64,000 nt of DNA, from assembly GCF_004340685.1 (NCBI RefSeq), contig NZ_SLUN01000005.1, positions 171,279 to 235,278 of the forward strand, read 5' to 3'. Shown here piece after piece: positions 36,035 through 45,296 of this stretch. Position 1 is the stretch's first letter. Every line of letters begins with the position of its first letter. The notes beneath the pieces were generated by a model that ran no database searches, was not told the DNA's origin, and saw nothing but the letters and a program-made list of their open reading frames with translations. Source of the DNA: Hydrogenispora ethanolica. GTDB taxonomy: Bacteria; Bacillota; UBA4882; UBA8346. Both the position numbers and the translations under genes were made by a program.

Positions 36035-37066
36035 TCACAGGACCTGCTCGGCGATTTCGATGCCCAGCAAGTTGCGGACGTTTTCAATGGGGTTGGCGAT
36101 GGAGATCGTTTCCGAGCCGGCGAAATGCAAACCGATGGCCACGTTGTCCAGAGTGGTGATGAGCGATCCGGAATCGCCCGGTTCGGTAAAACGGCTGCTG
36201 ATGATCTGGTCCCTGAAACGGGCCACCCGGTCGCCGGGGTAACCAATATCGACGGTGGCGTGGATCAGCTGGATCTGGCCCAGCGAATAACTGGAGGAGC
36301 GGCCGGTCTTTTGCACCAGGGTGCCGAGATTGATGTCGTCGGTCCGGCGCCAGCCGCGGATCCGCCCAATCCAGTAGATGGAACGGTTTAAGCTGTCGAA
36401 GGGCCCTTCGGCGACGGCCGCATCCACCAGGTTGTTCTGCTGGTCCAGCGGGACCGGCGGGTCGAATTGAATCGGAACAAACCGGCTGAGGACGGCGATC
36501 TGGTCGGTGGGGTATTCCCCGCCGTCGGCCGGGCCCGGTTGGAGGATGGGATCGCCGATGTTTCCGGCATTGCTATCGGCCAGCACGTGGTTGTTGCTGA
36601 GAATATAATAGCGGGGGGGAATGCCGAGCCCCTGCTGCTGCAGGTCGTAGACGCAGGTGGCGATGGTGCCGGCGCTGGTATTGATGTGTCCCACGCTATA
36701 ACCGCCGCTGACCGGTCTGGCCCGCAGGGTTAATTGTTGAAGAATGGCGTCATCCTGCTCGGCCTTCATCACCCCCACCTCCAGCAGATCGGTCTGCATC
36801 CCGCCCAGCTTCGACGGGATCAGATCCACCGCCGCCAACTGCTCGCGGGGGACTTTCTTGCTGACCATGACCACCATCGCCGGCTCGCCGGTGGGGCGCC
36901 CTTTCTTCCATTTGACGCCGATCCCCATTCCTACGACGTTGGCGGGCCGGTGCTTGGGGTCCAGAAAATCATCGCTTGAGGCTTCAAAAGACTTCATTGC
37001 CTCGGATTTGGCTGCTTCCGTCAGAGATTTTCGGTTGACACCCAAGGCGAAACGTCTCCTTTCCAT
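36035..37066 (-). CDS. Trypsin-like (PA clan) serine protease-like protein
   Basis: A 343-residue protein with a trypsin-like fold. The catalytic His is in YILSNNHVLAD and the Ser in FTEPGDSGSLIT; a suitable Asp lies in between (LVDAAVAE). The N-terminal ~110 residues are a separate segment (VVGMGIGVKWKKG, MVVMVSKKVP). No signal peptide or membrane segment is evident, which is unusual for this clan, so it may act in the cytoplasm or the spore mother cell. Target unknown; relatives are often annotated as Nal1-like or hypothetical. Confidence 0.72.
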   Translation of the reverse strand: MERRRFALGVNRKSLTEAAKSEAMKSFEASSDDFLDPKHRPANVVGMGIGVKWKKGRPTGEPAMVVMVSKKVPREQLAAVDLIPSKLGGMQTDLLEVGVMKAEQDDAILQQLTLRARPVSGGYSVGHINTSAGTIATCVYDLQQQGLGIPPRYYILSNNHVLADSNAGNIGDPILQPGPADGGEYPTDQIAVLSRFVPIQFDPPVPLDQQNNLVDAAVAEGPFDSLNRSIYWIGRIRGWRRTDDINLGTLVQKTGRSSSYSLGQIQLIHATVDIGYPGDRVARFRDQIISSRFTEPGDSGSLITTLDNVAIGLHFAGSETISIANPIENVRNLLGIEIAEQVL

Positions 37067-37300
37067 ACGTTGAATACAGTTGCAGGGCGGGCCGGACTGG
37101 GGCCTGGCCGAAGCCCTCTCTGCCTTAGCCTATGTGGTGTAAAGCCGCGGCGGAACGGGAGTTCGGGCCCTGCCGGACAGTGTATCAATATGGTTAACAT
37201 TCCGGGCGGACAAAGGGTTCGGGTGAGAAAAGGCGAAGTGTTGATATTGATTGCAGAAAAGTAAAAATTTTCAAATGGCCATGGAGATGAAGCGGAACTG

Positions 37301-37936
37301 ATGGGACTATATGTCAATTTAAGGGTAAAAGCACTGATCTTCGATATTGACGGCACGTTGGGCGATACCATGCCGGCGCATTGGAAGGCCTGGTCGGAAA
37401 CGGGGCGAAAATACGGCTTCGACTATCCGAAGGAGCTTTTTTATCAGAATGCCGGGATGCCCAGCCGGGCGATTGTCGCCCTGATCAACCGCGACTGCGG
37501 ACTGCGCCTGGATCCGGAGCAGGTTACTGCCGCCAAAGATGCGGCGTATTTACGGCACATCCGGGAGGTTCAGCCGCTGGAGCCGGTGGTCGCGTTGGTG
37601 CACAAGTTTCACGGTCAGCTGCCGATGGGCCTCGGCACCGGAGAATGCCGGAAGATCGCCCTGCAGAACATCGGAGCCCTGGGTTTGCAGAAATACTTCG
37701 CGGCGTTGGTCAGCTGCGACGATGTGGCCCAGCCCAAACCGGATCCCGAAACCTTCTTGCGCTGCGCCGATCGCCTGGGCGTGGCGCCCGAGTATTGCCA
37801 GGTCTTCGAAGACGGCGAGCTGGGATTGGAGGCGGCGCGGCGGGCCGGGATGATCGCCACCGATGTCCGGCCCTTCTTGATTCCGAGCGGGGCGGAAGGC
37901 CCGGAGGCGCATTCGCAGAAACTGCGGGTATCCTGA
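37301..37936 (+). CDS. HAD-superfamily hydrolase (beta-phosphoglucomutase/phosphatase-like)
   Basis: A 211-residue subfamily IA HAD protein. Motif I is FDIDGTLGDT, motif II lies in GLGTGECRK (Thr), motif III is the Lys in AQPKPDPETF and motif IV is VFEDGELGLEAA. A small helical cap (~25-85) resembles that of beta-phosphoglucomutase and YqaB-type sugar phosphatases. Stands alone, followed by a terminator. Confidence 0.82.
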   Translation: MGLYVNLRVKALIFDIDGTLGDTMPAHWKAWSETGRKYGFDYPKELFYQNAGMPSRAIVALINRDCGLRLDPEQVTAAKDAAYLRHIREVQPLEPVVALVHKFHGQLPMGLGTGECRKIALQNIGALGLQKYFAALVSCDDVAQPKPDPETFLRCADRLGVAPEYCQVFEDGELGLEAARRAGMIATDVRPFLIPSGAEGPEAHSQKLRVS

Positions 37937-37964
37937 GAGAATGAATTTCGGAACCTCGATAAAA

Positions 37965-38000
37965 AAGCCTTTTCCCCAAACCGGGAAAGGGCTTTTTTTA
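37965..38000 (+). terminator. Intrinsic terminator
   Basis: AAGCCTTTTCCC and GGGAAAGGGCTT pair (one wobble), followed by a T-run. Confidence 0.85.
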
Positions 38001-38062
38001 GGCAGCTTACCCGGCGGAATGAACCGGGTCCGCAACAGACGCGGGTGGCGGAGTCGCTAGAG

Positions 38063-38293
38063 TAAAAGGTTTTGTGACCGGAGATGCTCGCTTAATTCCT
38101 GGGAATCCCAGCGCGGGAACTGAGCAAACTGGCGCAGTTGCTGTGGAACCCCGCGCGGTAACCGCGTAAGCCTGCACCGTTTCCGGGGAACCTTGCACAG
38201 TAATTGTGCGAGCTCGCGCAGTCGCCGGGCGAGGCTGCCCGGTTGCCGGGTAAGTTGACGCAGTCACGGGGGATGCTTGTTCCGTTGCCGGGA
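38063..38293. repeat. Third 21-bp tandem array
   Basis: About eleven consecutive degenerate units of exactly 21 bp, with the clearest starting at 38126, 38147, 38168, 38189, 38210, 38231, 38252 and 38273. A typical unit is AAGCTTGCGCAGTTGCCGGG plus one base. Read on the minus strand it gives a 7-residue periodic frame with no convincing ribosome site. It ends 7 bp before palindromic element copy C. The region 37937-38707 has no supported gene. Confidence 0.85.
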
Positions 38294-38299
38294 ATGTTT

Positions 38300-38428
38300 A
38301 GAAGCCATGTGATAAAGTCCTCAAATTCGGAAATCACTCTTTCAAAGGATTAAAAATCGACTTTATCACTTGCTTCTCTGAGCTTTTGTGTTCACCCTGG
38401 CCTTCGGACAGGGTTTATCACAACGCTT
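38300..38428 (-). repeat. Interspersed palindromic element, copy C
   Basis: Reverse-orientation copy, nearly identical to copy B at 19739. It reads GAAGCCATGTGATAAAGTCC at the left and ends with the hairpin CCCTGGCCTTCGGACAGGG and TTTATCACAACGCTT. Confidence 0.88.
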
Positions 38429-38707
38429 TTAGGCCCTTGAAAAAAAGCACGGTTCGGCCATGCCCTTGCATTGTTGAACCGCTCATATGGGCCATCGGAG
38501 CAGAGCGGGGGAAGTTTTGATCCGCCAGATGGCGCTTTGGCGGCTCAGAGTGTGAGCCGGGTCTTGAGGCCCATGATACCGGTAACCGCGCCACCGTTTT
38601 CGGAAGGAATTCTCCCGACGCCGGCGAATCTTAGTAGCCGAACGGCTTCCGGCCGTTGGCAAAAACGTTTTGAGAAGCCGGCAATCCGTAACGCGAAGGA
38701 GGAATCC

Positions 38708-40315
38708 ATGCTCTATCTGACAGTCTTTTTGAGCGGCGCGATCCTGATGTCCTTGGAGATGGTCGGCAGCCGGATCCTGGCGCCGTCGTTCGGCAGCTCC
38801 ATCTATATCTGGGGCTCGCTGATCGTGGTGGTGATGGCCGCCTTGACCCTCGGATACTACGGCGGCGGCCGGCTGGCCGACCGCCGGCCCGATCTCGGCA
38901 TGCTCGGCTTGATCCTGGGGCTGGCCGGAGTCTATGTCGGGTTTCTGCCTTTCTGGAGCACTCCGGTGAATATCCTCTGCAGCGGCTTCGGACCGCGCAC
39001 CGGTTCCCTCCTGGCGGCCCTGGCTTTCTTCTTCCTGCCCAGCCTGCTGCTGGCGACCATCTCGCCGTTCGCAATCAAGCTCGCCACCAGCAACCTGACG
39101 ACCATCGGCAATACCGCCGGCCATCTTTCGGCCATCTCCAGCGCCGGCAGCATCATCGGCACCTTGTTGACCTCGTTTTTCCTGATTCCGGCCATCGGCG
39201 TCCGGAATATCGTTCATAGCCTGGGCGCGCTACTGTTGGGCCTGGCCCTCTTGATCCTGGTCGCCGTCGAGCTGGAGCGGCGCCGGACTGCCGGCGCTCC
39301 CGAAGCGGCCGGCTCCCGGGCCGGAGCCTTGCGCCGCTGGCGAATCTTCCTGGTCCTGCTGGCCCTGGCGCTGTTGGGCTTTTTCTGGCGTTCCACCCCG
39401 CAGCGGACCTCCTTTTACACCCCGGAAGAGATCCGCTACGAACGCGATTCGTTGTACCATCACGTGATCGTGGCCCAGGTGGGCACCAGGCGCAACCTCC
39501 ACTTCGACAACTCCTACCAGAGCGCCATGGATCTGGACCAGCCGCTGGAGATGGTCTTCGGCTATACTTCCTACCTCCATCTGGGCGTGGTCGCCGTCCC
39601 CGAGCCGGAGCGGATGCTCTTCATCGGGCTGGGCGGCGGATCGGCGCCCAAGAAGTTCCTCCACGACTACCCCAGCCTGAAACAGGTGGACGTGGTGGAG
39701 ATCGACCCCGAGGTGGTCCGGGTGGCCCGCGATTATTTCGCGCTGCCCCGTACCGCCAAGCTCCGGGTCTATACTCAGGACGGCCGGCTCTTCGTGGACC
39801 AGCGGGCCGGGGCCATCGCGGCCGGTAAAATCCGTCCCTACGACCTGGTGGTCATCGACGCCTATTCGGAGAGCACCATTCCCTACCACCTGGCGACGTA
39901 CCAATTCTTCCGCTCGGTCCGCCGGGTGCTGGACCGGGACGGCGCGGTCGTCTCCAATGTCATCGGCGCCATCAAGGGCTCGCGCAGCGGCCTGCTCCGG
40001 GCGATGGGCCATACCTATGCGGCGGTCTTTCCCCAGGTTTACCTCTTCCCGGTGGGGATCTGGGATGAGAGTGACAGCTATGAGCGGAATATGATCCTGA
40101 TCGCTACCCGCAACCCGCGCCGCTGGTCCCCCCGGACCTGGCGGGACCGGGCAGAGGCGCTGTTCCGCGCGGGCCGGATCCGCGAGGATGTGCCGTCCTA
40201 TGCCCAGACGCTGGTGGATGAGCCCCGTTTGCGCAAGAATGGCTGGTACGAAGGGTTGTCGCTGCTCACCGACGATTACGCGCCGGTGGATACCTTGCAG
40301 AATCCGTTGCTGTAA
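38708..40315 (+). CDS. Membrane-fused spermidine synthase-like protein
   Basis: A 535-residue fusion. Residues ~1-235 contain about seven membrane helices, and the C-terminal ~290 residues are a spermidine synthase-like methyltransferase fold with MLFIGLGGGSAPKKFL, VDVVEIDPEVV and DLVVIDAY. The upstream frame is open for 79 more codons, but GAAGGAGG lies 5 nt before the ATG at 38708, which fixes the start. Proteins of this type are widespread, and polyamine synthesis has not been shown for most. The 38429-38707 stretch holds several short hairpins (for example GGCTCA/TGAGCC) that I cannot assign. Confidence 0.82.
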   Translation: MLYLTVFLSGAILMSLEMVGSRILAPSFGSSIYIWGSLIVVVMAALTLGYYGGGRLADRRPDLGMLGLILGLAGVYVGFLPFWSTPVNILCSGFGPRTGSLLAALAFFFLPSLLLATISPFAIKLATSNLTTIGNTAGHLSAISSAGSIIGTLLTSFFLIPAIGVRNIVHSLGALLLGLALLILVAVELERRRTAGAPEAAGSRAGALRRWRIFLVLLALALLGFFWRSTPQRTSFYTPEEIRYERDSLYHHVIVAQVGTRRNLHFDNSYQSAMDLDQPLEMVFGYTSYLHLGVVAVPEPERMLFIGLGGGSAPKKFLHDYPSLKQVDVVEIDPEVVRVARDYFALPRTAKLRVYTQDGRLFVDQRAGAIAAGKIRPYDLVVIDAYSESTIPYHLATYQFFRSVRRVLDRDGAVVSNVIGAIKGSRSGLLRAMGHTYAAVFPQVYLFPVGIWDESDSYERNMILIATRNPRRWSPRTWRDRAEALFRAGRIREDVPSYAQTLVDEPRLRKNGWYEGLSLLTDDYAPVDTLQNPLL

Positions 40316-40358
40316 ACCGCGGCCTCATGGACGACCGGCGGGAAAACGATGGAAGTTG

Positions 40359-40387
40359 TTGCTCCGCCCCCGGCGCTCCGGTATAAT
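40359..40387 (+). promoter_or_regulatory. Promoter of the lacI-type gene
   Basis: TTGCTC (40359-40364), 17 bp, TATAAT (40382-40387), 88 bp before the start codon. Confidence 0.65.
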
Positions 40388-40414
40388 GGGGAAGTATAAC
40401 GTTTTAGCAAGCTG

Positions 40415-40458
40415 ATGGGCAGCGCGCCGGGGCATAACGCCCAAGGCGCGCTGCCCAT
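40415..40458 (+). promoter_or_regulatory. Perfect 14-bp hairpin in the 5' UTR of the lacI-type gene
   Basis: ATGGGCAGCGCGCC (40415-40428) and GGCGCGCTGCCCAT (40445-40458) are exact complements. The loop contains a second mini-hairpin (GGGC-ATAAC-GCCC). There is no T-run, and the ribosome site GAGGTGG starts 2 nt later (40461), so it could act as an operator or RNA control element. Confidence 0.65.
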
Positions 40459-40474
40459 TCGAGGTGGACTGGCG

Positions 40475-41527
40475 ATGACCATAACCATTAAAGACCTGGC
40501 GGAGATGGCCCGGGTCTCCACCGGCACCGTTTCGCGGGTGATCAACGGCGGTCCCGGCGTGGGGGAAGAGACCCGCAAACGGATCTTAAAACTCATCAAA
40601 GAGCTGGACTACCAGCCCAATGCCTCGGCCCACGGCCTGGCGGCCAAACGCTCGGGCAATATCGGGGTGATCATCCCGCATACCGGCGGTTATTCCATGG
40701 CCACCGCCTATTGGCCGGGCCTGTTGACGGCGATCACCGAACGGGCGGCCGCTCAAAACTATAATGTGCTGCTCTCCACCGCCCGGTCCGAGGAGGACGT
40801 GGCTTCAGCCTATCAGTCGATCCTGAAGGGCCGGCGCATCGACGGGCTGATCATCGGCGCGGAGCAGTTCGGCGACAAGCAACTGGCCGAGCTCCTGCTG
40901 AAGGATTTCCCCTTCGTGATGGTGGGCAAGAGCGTTAGCATCTCCCATTACTATGTGGATGTGGACAACGCCGGCGGGGCGCGGCGCATGACCGAGCATT
41001 TGATCGGCTTGGGCCACCGCCGCATCGCCATGCTGGCGGGGCCGGAGCATTACCCCAGCGTCATCGCGCGGGTGGGCGGTTTTCGACAGGCCATGGCGGC
41101 CGCCGGGCTCGACCCGGGGCTGGTTTACCACTGCCCGTACTGGACCTTGCGGGCCGGCGAGATCAGCCGGGAGATCATCCGCTCGGGGATAGGGGTCACG
41201 GCGATTTTTGCCGCTGCCGGCGACTTGGTCACCGGGGTGTTACAGGCGGCCCGGGAAGAAGGGCTGCGCTTGCCGGAGGACCTGGGCGTGGCGACTTTTG
41301 ACGATCACCCGCTCTACAATTATTTCGCGCCGGCTATCAGCGCGGTCCGCCAGCCCATCGCGGCGCTGGGCGAGGCGGCCGCCGTTCAATTGTTCCGGCT
41401 GATGCACGGGGAGATTCCCGAGGAGAAGGGGATCGTCCTCCCGACCGAATTAGTGATCCGGGCCTCCTGCGGCCGGCCGGGCTTGAAAACGGAAGCCGGG
41501 CGGGTCGCGCCGGAAACCACCTCTTGA
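40475..41527 (+). CDS. LacI-family transcriptional regulator
   Basis: A 350-residue LacI/GalR repressor. The N-terminal helix-turn-helix is IKDLAEMARVSTGTVSRVIN and the hinge is ANASAHGLA-like (NASAHGLAAKRS). The rest is a sugar-binding domain. GAGGTGG lies 7 nt before ATG 40475; an upstream in-frame ATG at 40415 is part of a hairpin. No sugar operon lies beside it, so the target is unknown; autoregulation is likely. Confidence 0.86.
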   Translation: MTITIKDLAEMARVSTGTVSRVINGGPGVGEETRKRILKLIKELDYQPNASAHGLAAKRSGNIGVIIPHTGGYSMATAYWPGLLTAITERAAAQNYNVLLSTARSEEDVASAYQSILKGRRIDGLIIGAEQFGDKQLAELLLKDFPFVMVGKSVSISHYYVDVDNAGGARRMTEHLIGLGHRRIAMLAGPEHYPSVIARVGGFRQAMAAAGLDPGLVYHCPYWTLRAGEISREIIRSGIGVTAIFAAAGDLVTGVLQAAREEGLRLPEDLGVATFDDHPLYNYFAPAISAVRQPIAALGEAAAVQLFRLMHGEIPEEKGIVLPTELVIRASCGRPGLKTEAGRVAPETTS

Positions 41528-41552
41528 CGAAGCGGCCGGATTATGGTAGAAT
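41524..41552 (+). promoter_or_regulatory. Promoter of the met operon
   Basis: TTGACG (41524-41529), 17-bp spacer, TAGAAT (41547-41552). It overlaps the lacI-type stop codon and precedes the SAM riboswitch. Confidence 0.65.
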
Positions 41553-41620
41553 AATCAGAAATTACTGATAAATTCCATAATTTTAGTGGGTATTCCAATT
41601 TCATATTCGACCGAAACAGA

Positions 41621-41768
41621 CTCTTATCGAGAGAAGGGGAGGGACCGGCCCAATGAACCTTCGGCAACCTTGTGCGCGAGCAGGGTGCCAATTCCGGCAG
41701 GGTAACCTGGCAGATGAGAGAGGACAGCGCGTTCATGCAGGCCTCTTTCCACCGGAGAGAGGCTTTTT
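41621..41768 (+). ncRNA. SAM-I (S-box) riboswitch with terminator
   Basis: The aptamer runs from CTCTTATC (41621) to GATGAGAG (41713-41720), with the conserved AGAGaaGGGGAGGGAc, AATGAA, CCTTCGGCAACC and GTGCCAATTCC segments. The expression platform is a terminator, GCCTCT / AGAGGC plus T-run (41741-41767). SAM binding would stop transcription of the methionine genes that follow. Confidence 0.95.
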
Positions 41769-41790
41769 GGTTTGACGAGGAGGAAGTCCG

Positions 41791-42927
41791 ATGAAGATCG
41801 AAACCGTTCTGGCCCATGCGGGCCTCTGTACCGACGCGCCGACGGGGGCGGTGAGCACCCCGATCTACCAGACCGCCACCTTTCGCCATCCGGCGTTGGG
41901 CGTGAGCACGGGGTATGATTATTCCCGCTCGGTCAACCCGACCCGCCAGGCGCTGGAACAGGTCCTGGCCGAACTGGAACGGGGCGACCGCGGCTTCGCC
42001 TTCGCCTCGGGGATGGCGGCGCTCACCGCGGTGCTGATGGCCTTCTCCGCCGGCGACCATATCGTGGTCTCGGACGACCTTTACGGCGGAACCTACCGGC
42101 TGCTGGAGCGGAACTTCAAGCCGTTCGGGATCGCCGCCAGTTACGCCGATGCCACCGCCTTGGAGGCGCTCGAACGGGCGGTGCAGCCCGGCCGGACCAA
42201 GGCGCTGCTGATCGAGACGCCCACCAATCCGCTGATGAAAGTGACCGACCTGGAGCGGGTCATCGCCCTGGGCCACGGGTTGGGGCTGGCGGTGATCGTC
42301 GACAATACCTTTATGACTCCCTACCTCCAACGCCCGTTGGAGCTGGGGGCCGATTTGGCGGTCCATAGCGGCACCAAGTTTTTGAGCGGCCACAACGATC
42401 TGCTCTCGGGGATCGTGGTCGCCCGGACCCCGGAGTGGAGCGAGCGGATCCGCTTCGTTCAGAATTCCACCGGCGCGGTCCTGGGGCCGCAGGACAGCTG
42501 GCTGATGCTGCGCGGCCTTAAGACGCTGGCCCTCCGGCTGGAACGGCAGCAGGCCAACGCCGCCGGAATCGCCCGCTGGCTCGCGGCGCACCCGGCCGTG
42601 GGGCGGGTGCTCTACCCGGGCTTGCCGGACCATCCCGGCCACGCGATCCTGGCCCGCCAGGCCTCGGGCTTCGGAGCGATGCTCTCCTTCACCGTGAAGG
42701 ATCCGGCCCAGGTGGAACGGCTCATCAACCGGGTCCGGGTGATCACCTTCGCCGAGAGCCTGGGCGGGGTCGAGAGCCTGATCACTTACCCGGTCCGGCA
42801 GACTCACGCCGACATTCCGGCGGAAGTCCGGGAGCGGATCGGAGTGACCGACGACCTGCTGCGGCTGTCGGTGGGGATCGAAGCCCTGGAAGACCTCATC
42901 GCCGATCTGGAACAGGCCATGCAATGA
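41791..42927 (+). CDS. metI: Cystathionine gamma-synthase / O-acetylhomoserine (thiol)-lyase family enzyme
   Basis: A 378-residue PLP enzyme of the Cys/Met metabolism family. PLP-binding residues include YDYSRSVNPTR, SGMAAL, DNTFMTPYLQ and the Schiff-base Lys in HSGTKFLSGHND. As first gene after the S-box and followed by a second homologue, it occupies the place of MetI of B. subtilis, which makes cystathionine or homocysteine from activated homoserine. Precise substrate preference is not decidable. Confidence 0.85.
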   Translation: MKIETVLAHAGLCTDAPTGAVSTPIYQTATFRHPALGVSTGYDYSRSVNPTRQALEQVLAELERGDRGFAFASGMAALTAVLMAFSAGDHIVVSDDLYGGTYRLLERNFKPFGIAASYADATALEALERAVQPGRTKALLIETPTNPLMKVTDLERVIALGHGLGLAVIVDNTFMTPYLQRPLELGADLAVHSGTKFLSGHNDLLSGIVVARTPEWSERIRFVQNSTGAVLGPQDSWLMLRGLKTLALRLERQQANAAGIARWLAAHPAVGRVLYPGLPDHPGHAILARQASGFGAMLSFTVKDPAQVERLINRVRVITFAESLGGVESLITYPVRQTHADIPAEVRERIGVTDDLLRLSVGIEALEDLIADLEQAMQ

Positions 42928-42969
42928 CGCCGGGCCGGCTGTCCCCCGGAATATTTCGAGGAGTGAATC

Positions 42970-44106
42970 GTGATGAAATATGCCACCCGAATCCTGCATA
43001 ACGGGAATGAACTGGACCCGCGCACCGGCGCCCTGAGCATCCCGATCTATCAAGCCTCCACCTTCCACCAGCCCGATGTGGAGCATCCCGGCGCTTACGA
43101 CTATTCCCGCTCCGGGAATCCGACCCGGGAGGCGCTGGAGAACACCCTGGCGGCACTGGAGAACGGGACCCACGCCTATGCCTTCGCCTCGGGGATGGCC
43201 GCCACCGCCTCGGCCCTTTCCATTCTGGAGCAGGGCGACCATATTGTGGCCACCGAGGATATCTACGGCGGCTCCTACCGCGTCCTGAACCGGTTCTTCA
43301 ATAAATTCGGGCTGGAGACCAGCTTCGTCGACATGACCCGGCTGGAGAACATCGAGGCGGCCATCCGTCCCAACACCAAGGCGCTCTTTTTGGAGACGCC
43401 CTCCAACCCGCTGCTGAAGATCACCGACATCCGCGGGGCGGTGGCCATCGCCAAGGCCCACGGGCTGCTGACCCTGCTCGACAACACTTTCATGTCCCCT
43501 TATTTCCAGCGGCCGCTCGATCTGGGGGTCGACATCGTCGTCCACAGCGCCACCAAGTTTCTGGGCGGCCATAGCGACGTCATCGGCGGCGCGGCCATTA
43601 CCCGCTCACCGGAGCTGGCCAAGCGGATCTATTTCGTCCAGAACGGTTTCGGGGCCATCCTGGGGCCGCAGGACTCCTGGCTGCTATTGCGGGGGATCAA
43701 GACCCTGCGCGCCCGGATGGAGTTGCAGCAGCAAGCGGCGCTGTTCATCGCCGAATGGCTGAGGCGGCAGAACTGGGTGACCGCAGTCTATTATCCCGGC
43801 CTGCCCGACCACCCCGGCCAGGCGATCCACCGGGGCCAAGCCTCGGGCCACGGCGCGGTGCTCTCCTTCAAGACCGATGCCGCCGCGCGGGCCTTGGCCA
43901 TCATGAAGCAGGTCAAGCTGTGGTCGGTCGCGGTCAGTCTCGGCGGCGTCGAGTCGATCCTCTCCTATCCGGTCAAGATGTCCCATGCGTCGCTCCCCGC
44001 TTCGGAGCGGGAACGCCTGGGGATCACCGCCGACCTGATCCGCCTGTCGGTCGGCCTGGAAGATCCGGAGGATCTGGTCGCCGACCTGGAGGCCGGGATT
44101 CGGTAA
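42970..44106 (+). CDS. metC: Cystathionine beta-lyase family enzyme
   Basis: A 378-residue PLP enzyme about half identical by eye to the preceding gene. Key segments are YDYSRSGNPTREALE, SGMAATASAL, DNTFMSPYFQ and HSATKFLGGHSD with the PLP Lys. In the MetI-MetC arrangement it would convert cystathionine to homocysteine. GAGGAG precedes the GTG start, with an ATG directly after. The tandem pair probably arose by duplication. Confidence 0.83.
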   Translation: MMKYATRILHNGNELDPRTGALSIPIYQASTFHQPDVEHPGAYDYSRSGNPTREALENTLAALENGTHAYAFASGMAATASALSILEQGDHIVATEDIYGGSYRVLNRFFNKFGLETSFVDMTRLENIEAAIRPNTKALFLETPSNPLLKITDIRGAVAIAKAHGLLTLLDNTFMSPYFQRPLDLGVDIVVHSATKFLGGHSDVIGGAAITRSPELAKRIYFVQNGFGAILGPQDSWLLLRGIKTLRARMELQQQAALFIAEWLRRQNWVTAVYYPGLPDHPGQAIHRGQASGHGAVLSFKTDAAARALAIMKQVKLWSVAVSLGGVESILSYPVKMSHASLPASERERLGITADLIRLSVGLEDPEDLVADLEAGIR

Positions 44107-44225
44107 CCGGTTTCGTTTTAGCAAGGAAACGGGGTTGCTGCCGCGGTTTGGCGCTGCCTTGCGTGGCTGGTCCGTGACTTTGGAATATCGGCAGTACGGC
44201 GGGAAACCGCTCTGGAGGAATGGCA

Positions 44226-45296
44226 ATGACTCAAGAGATTATCGAGTTTCAGCAAGTTACCAAGGTCTACCGGCAAAAGGGCGCCGAAGTAGTGGCCCTG
44301 CGCGACGTCAACCTGACCGTCGCCCGGGGCGAGATCTTCGGCATCATCGGGCTGAGCGGCGCGGGCAAGAGCACGCTGCTCCGGAGCATCAACCGGCTGG
44401 AGGTGCCGCAGTCCGGACGGGTGCTGGTGGACGGTTCGGACATCACCGGCCTGAGCGGCCCGGCCTTGCGCCAGGCCCGCCGCAAGATCGGGATGATCTT
44501 TCAACACTTCAATCTGCTGGCTTCGCGCACGGTCCGGGGGAATATCGCCTTTCCGCTGGAGATCGCCAAAGTGGCGCCGGCCGCGATCGAGCGGCGGGTC
44601 CGGGAGCTGGCCCAGCTGGTCGGACTCGCCGACAAACTGGACGCCTACCCGGCCCAGCTCAGCGGCGGCCAGAAGCAGCGGGTGGGCATCGCCCGGGCCC
44701 TGGCCAACCAGCCCGAGATCCTGCTTTGCGACGAAGCCACCTCGGCGCTGGATCCTCAGACCACCCAGTCCATTCTGGAACTGCTGCGGGATGTCAACCG
44801 GCGTTTCGGGCTGACCATCGTGCTGATCACCCACCAGATCGAGGTGATCAAGGCGATCTGCGATTCGGTGGCGATGATGGAGGACGGCCGGGTGGTCGAA
44901 CACGGCCCGGTGGTGGAGGTCTTCGCCCAGCCACGCACCGCCACGGCCCATCGTTTCATCGAGAGCGCGCTGCATGGCGAGGTGCCGGCCGGGCTGCGGC
45001 TGGCGGAACCGGGCCGCATGGCGGCGGGAGCCGGCCGGCGGGTCCGCATCTCCTTCCTGGGCGAGGTGGCCCGCCAGCCGATCATCGCCGCGCTGATCCG
45101 CCGCTTTGACCTGAATGTCAATATTTTGTACGCCAACCTGGACTTCATCAAGGACACGCCCTTCGGTTCCTTGATCGTCGAGTTGACCGGGGCTGAGGAC
45201 AGCATCGAAAAATCGCTGCAGTACCTCGCAGACCAGGGATTAAGAATTGAGGTGATCGCGGATGTTGAACCCGCAGCTTTGGAACCTGCTCGTTAA
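44226..45296 (+). CDS. metN: Methionine ABC transporter ATP-binding protein
   Basis: A 356-residue MetN-type ATPase. Walker A GLSGAGKST, signature LSGGQKQRVGIARAL, Walker B ILLCDEATSALD and switch THQIEVI. The C-terminal NIL/ACT-like domain (~275-350, VRISFLGEVARQPIIAAL) is the methionine-sensing domain of MetN. ATG 44226 has GGAGG 7 nt upstream. It overlaps the permease gene by 35 bp. Confidence 0.92.
   Translation: MTQEIIEFQQVTKVYRQKGAEVVALRDVNLTVARGEIFGIIGLSGAGKSTLLRSINRLEVPQSGRVLVDGSDITGLSGPALRQARRKIGMIFQHFNLLASRTVRGNIAFPLEIAKVAPAAIERRVRELAQLVGLADKLDAYPAQLSGGQKQRVGIARALANQPEILLCDEATSALDPQTTQSILELLRDVNRRFGLTIVLITHQIEVIKAICDSVAMMEDGRVVEHGPVVEVFAQPRTATAHRFIESALHGEVPAGLRLAEPGRMAAGAGRRVRISFLGEVARQPIIAALIRRFDLNVNILYANLDFIKDTPFGSLIVELTGAEDSIEKSLQYLADQGLRIEVIADVEPAALEPAR

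Noticed and set aside
37070..37264. Small 64-codon plus-strand frame
   Set aside because: Its end (IPGGQRVRVRKGEVLILI) looks protein-like, but there is no ribosome site, the start overlaps the protease start region, and no family is recognised.
41386..43572. 728-codon minus-strand open frame
   Set aside because: Antisense to two clear PLP-enzyme genes and the SAM riboswitch.
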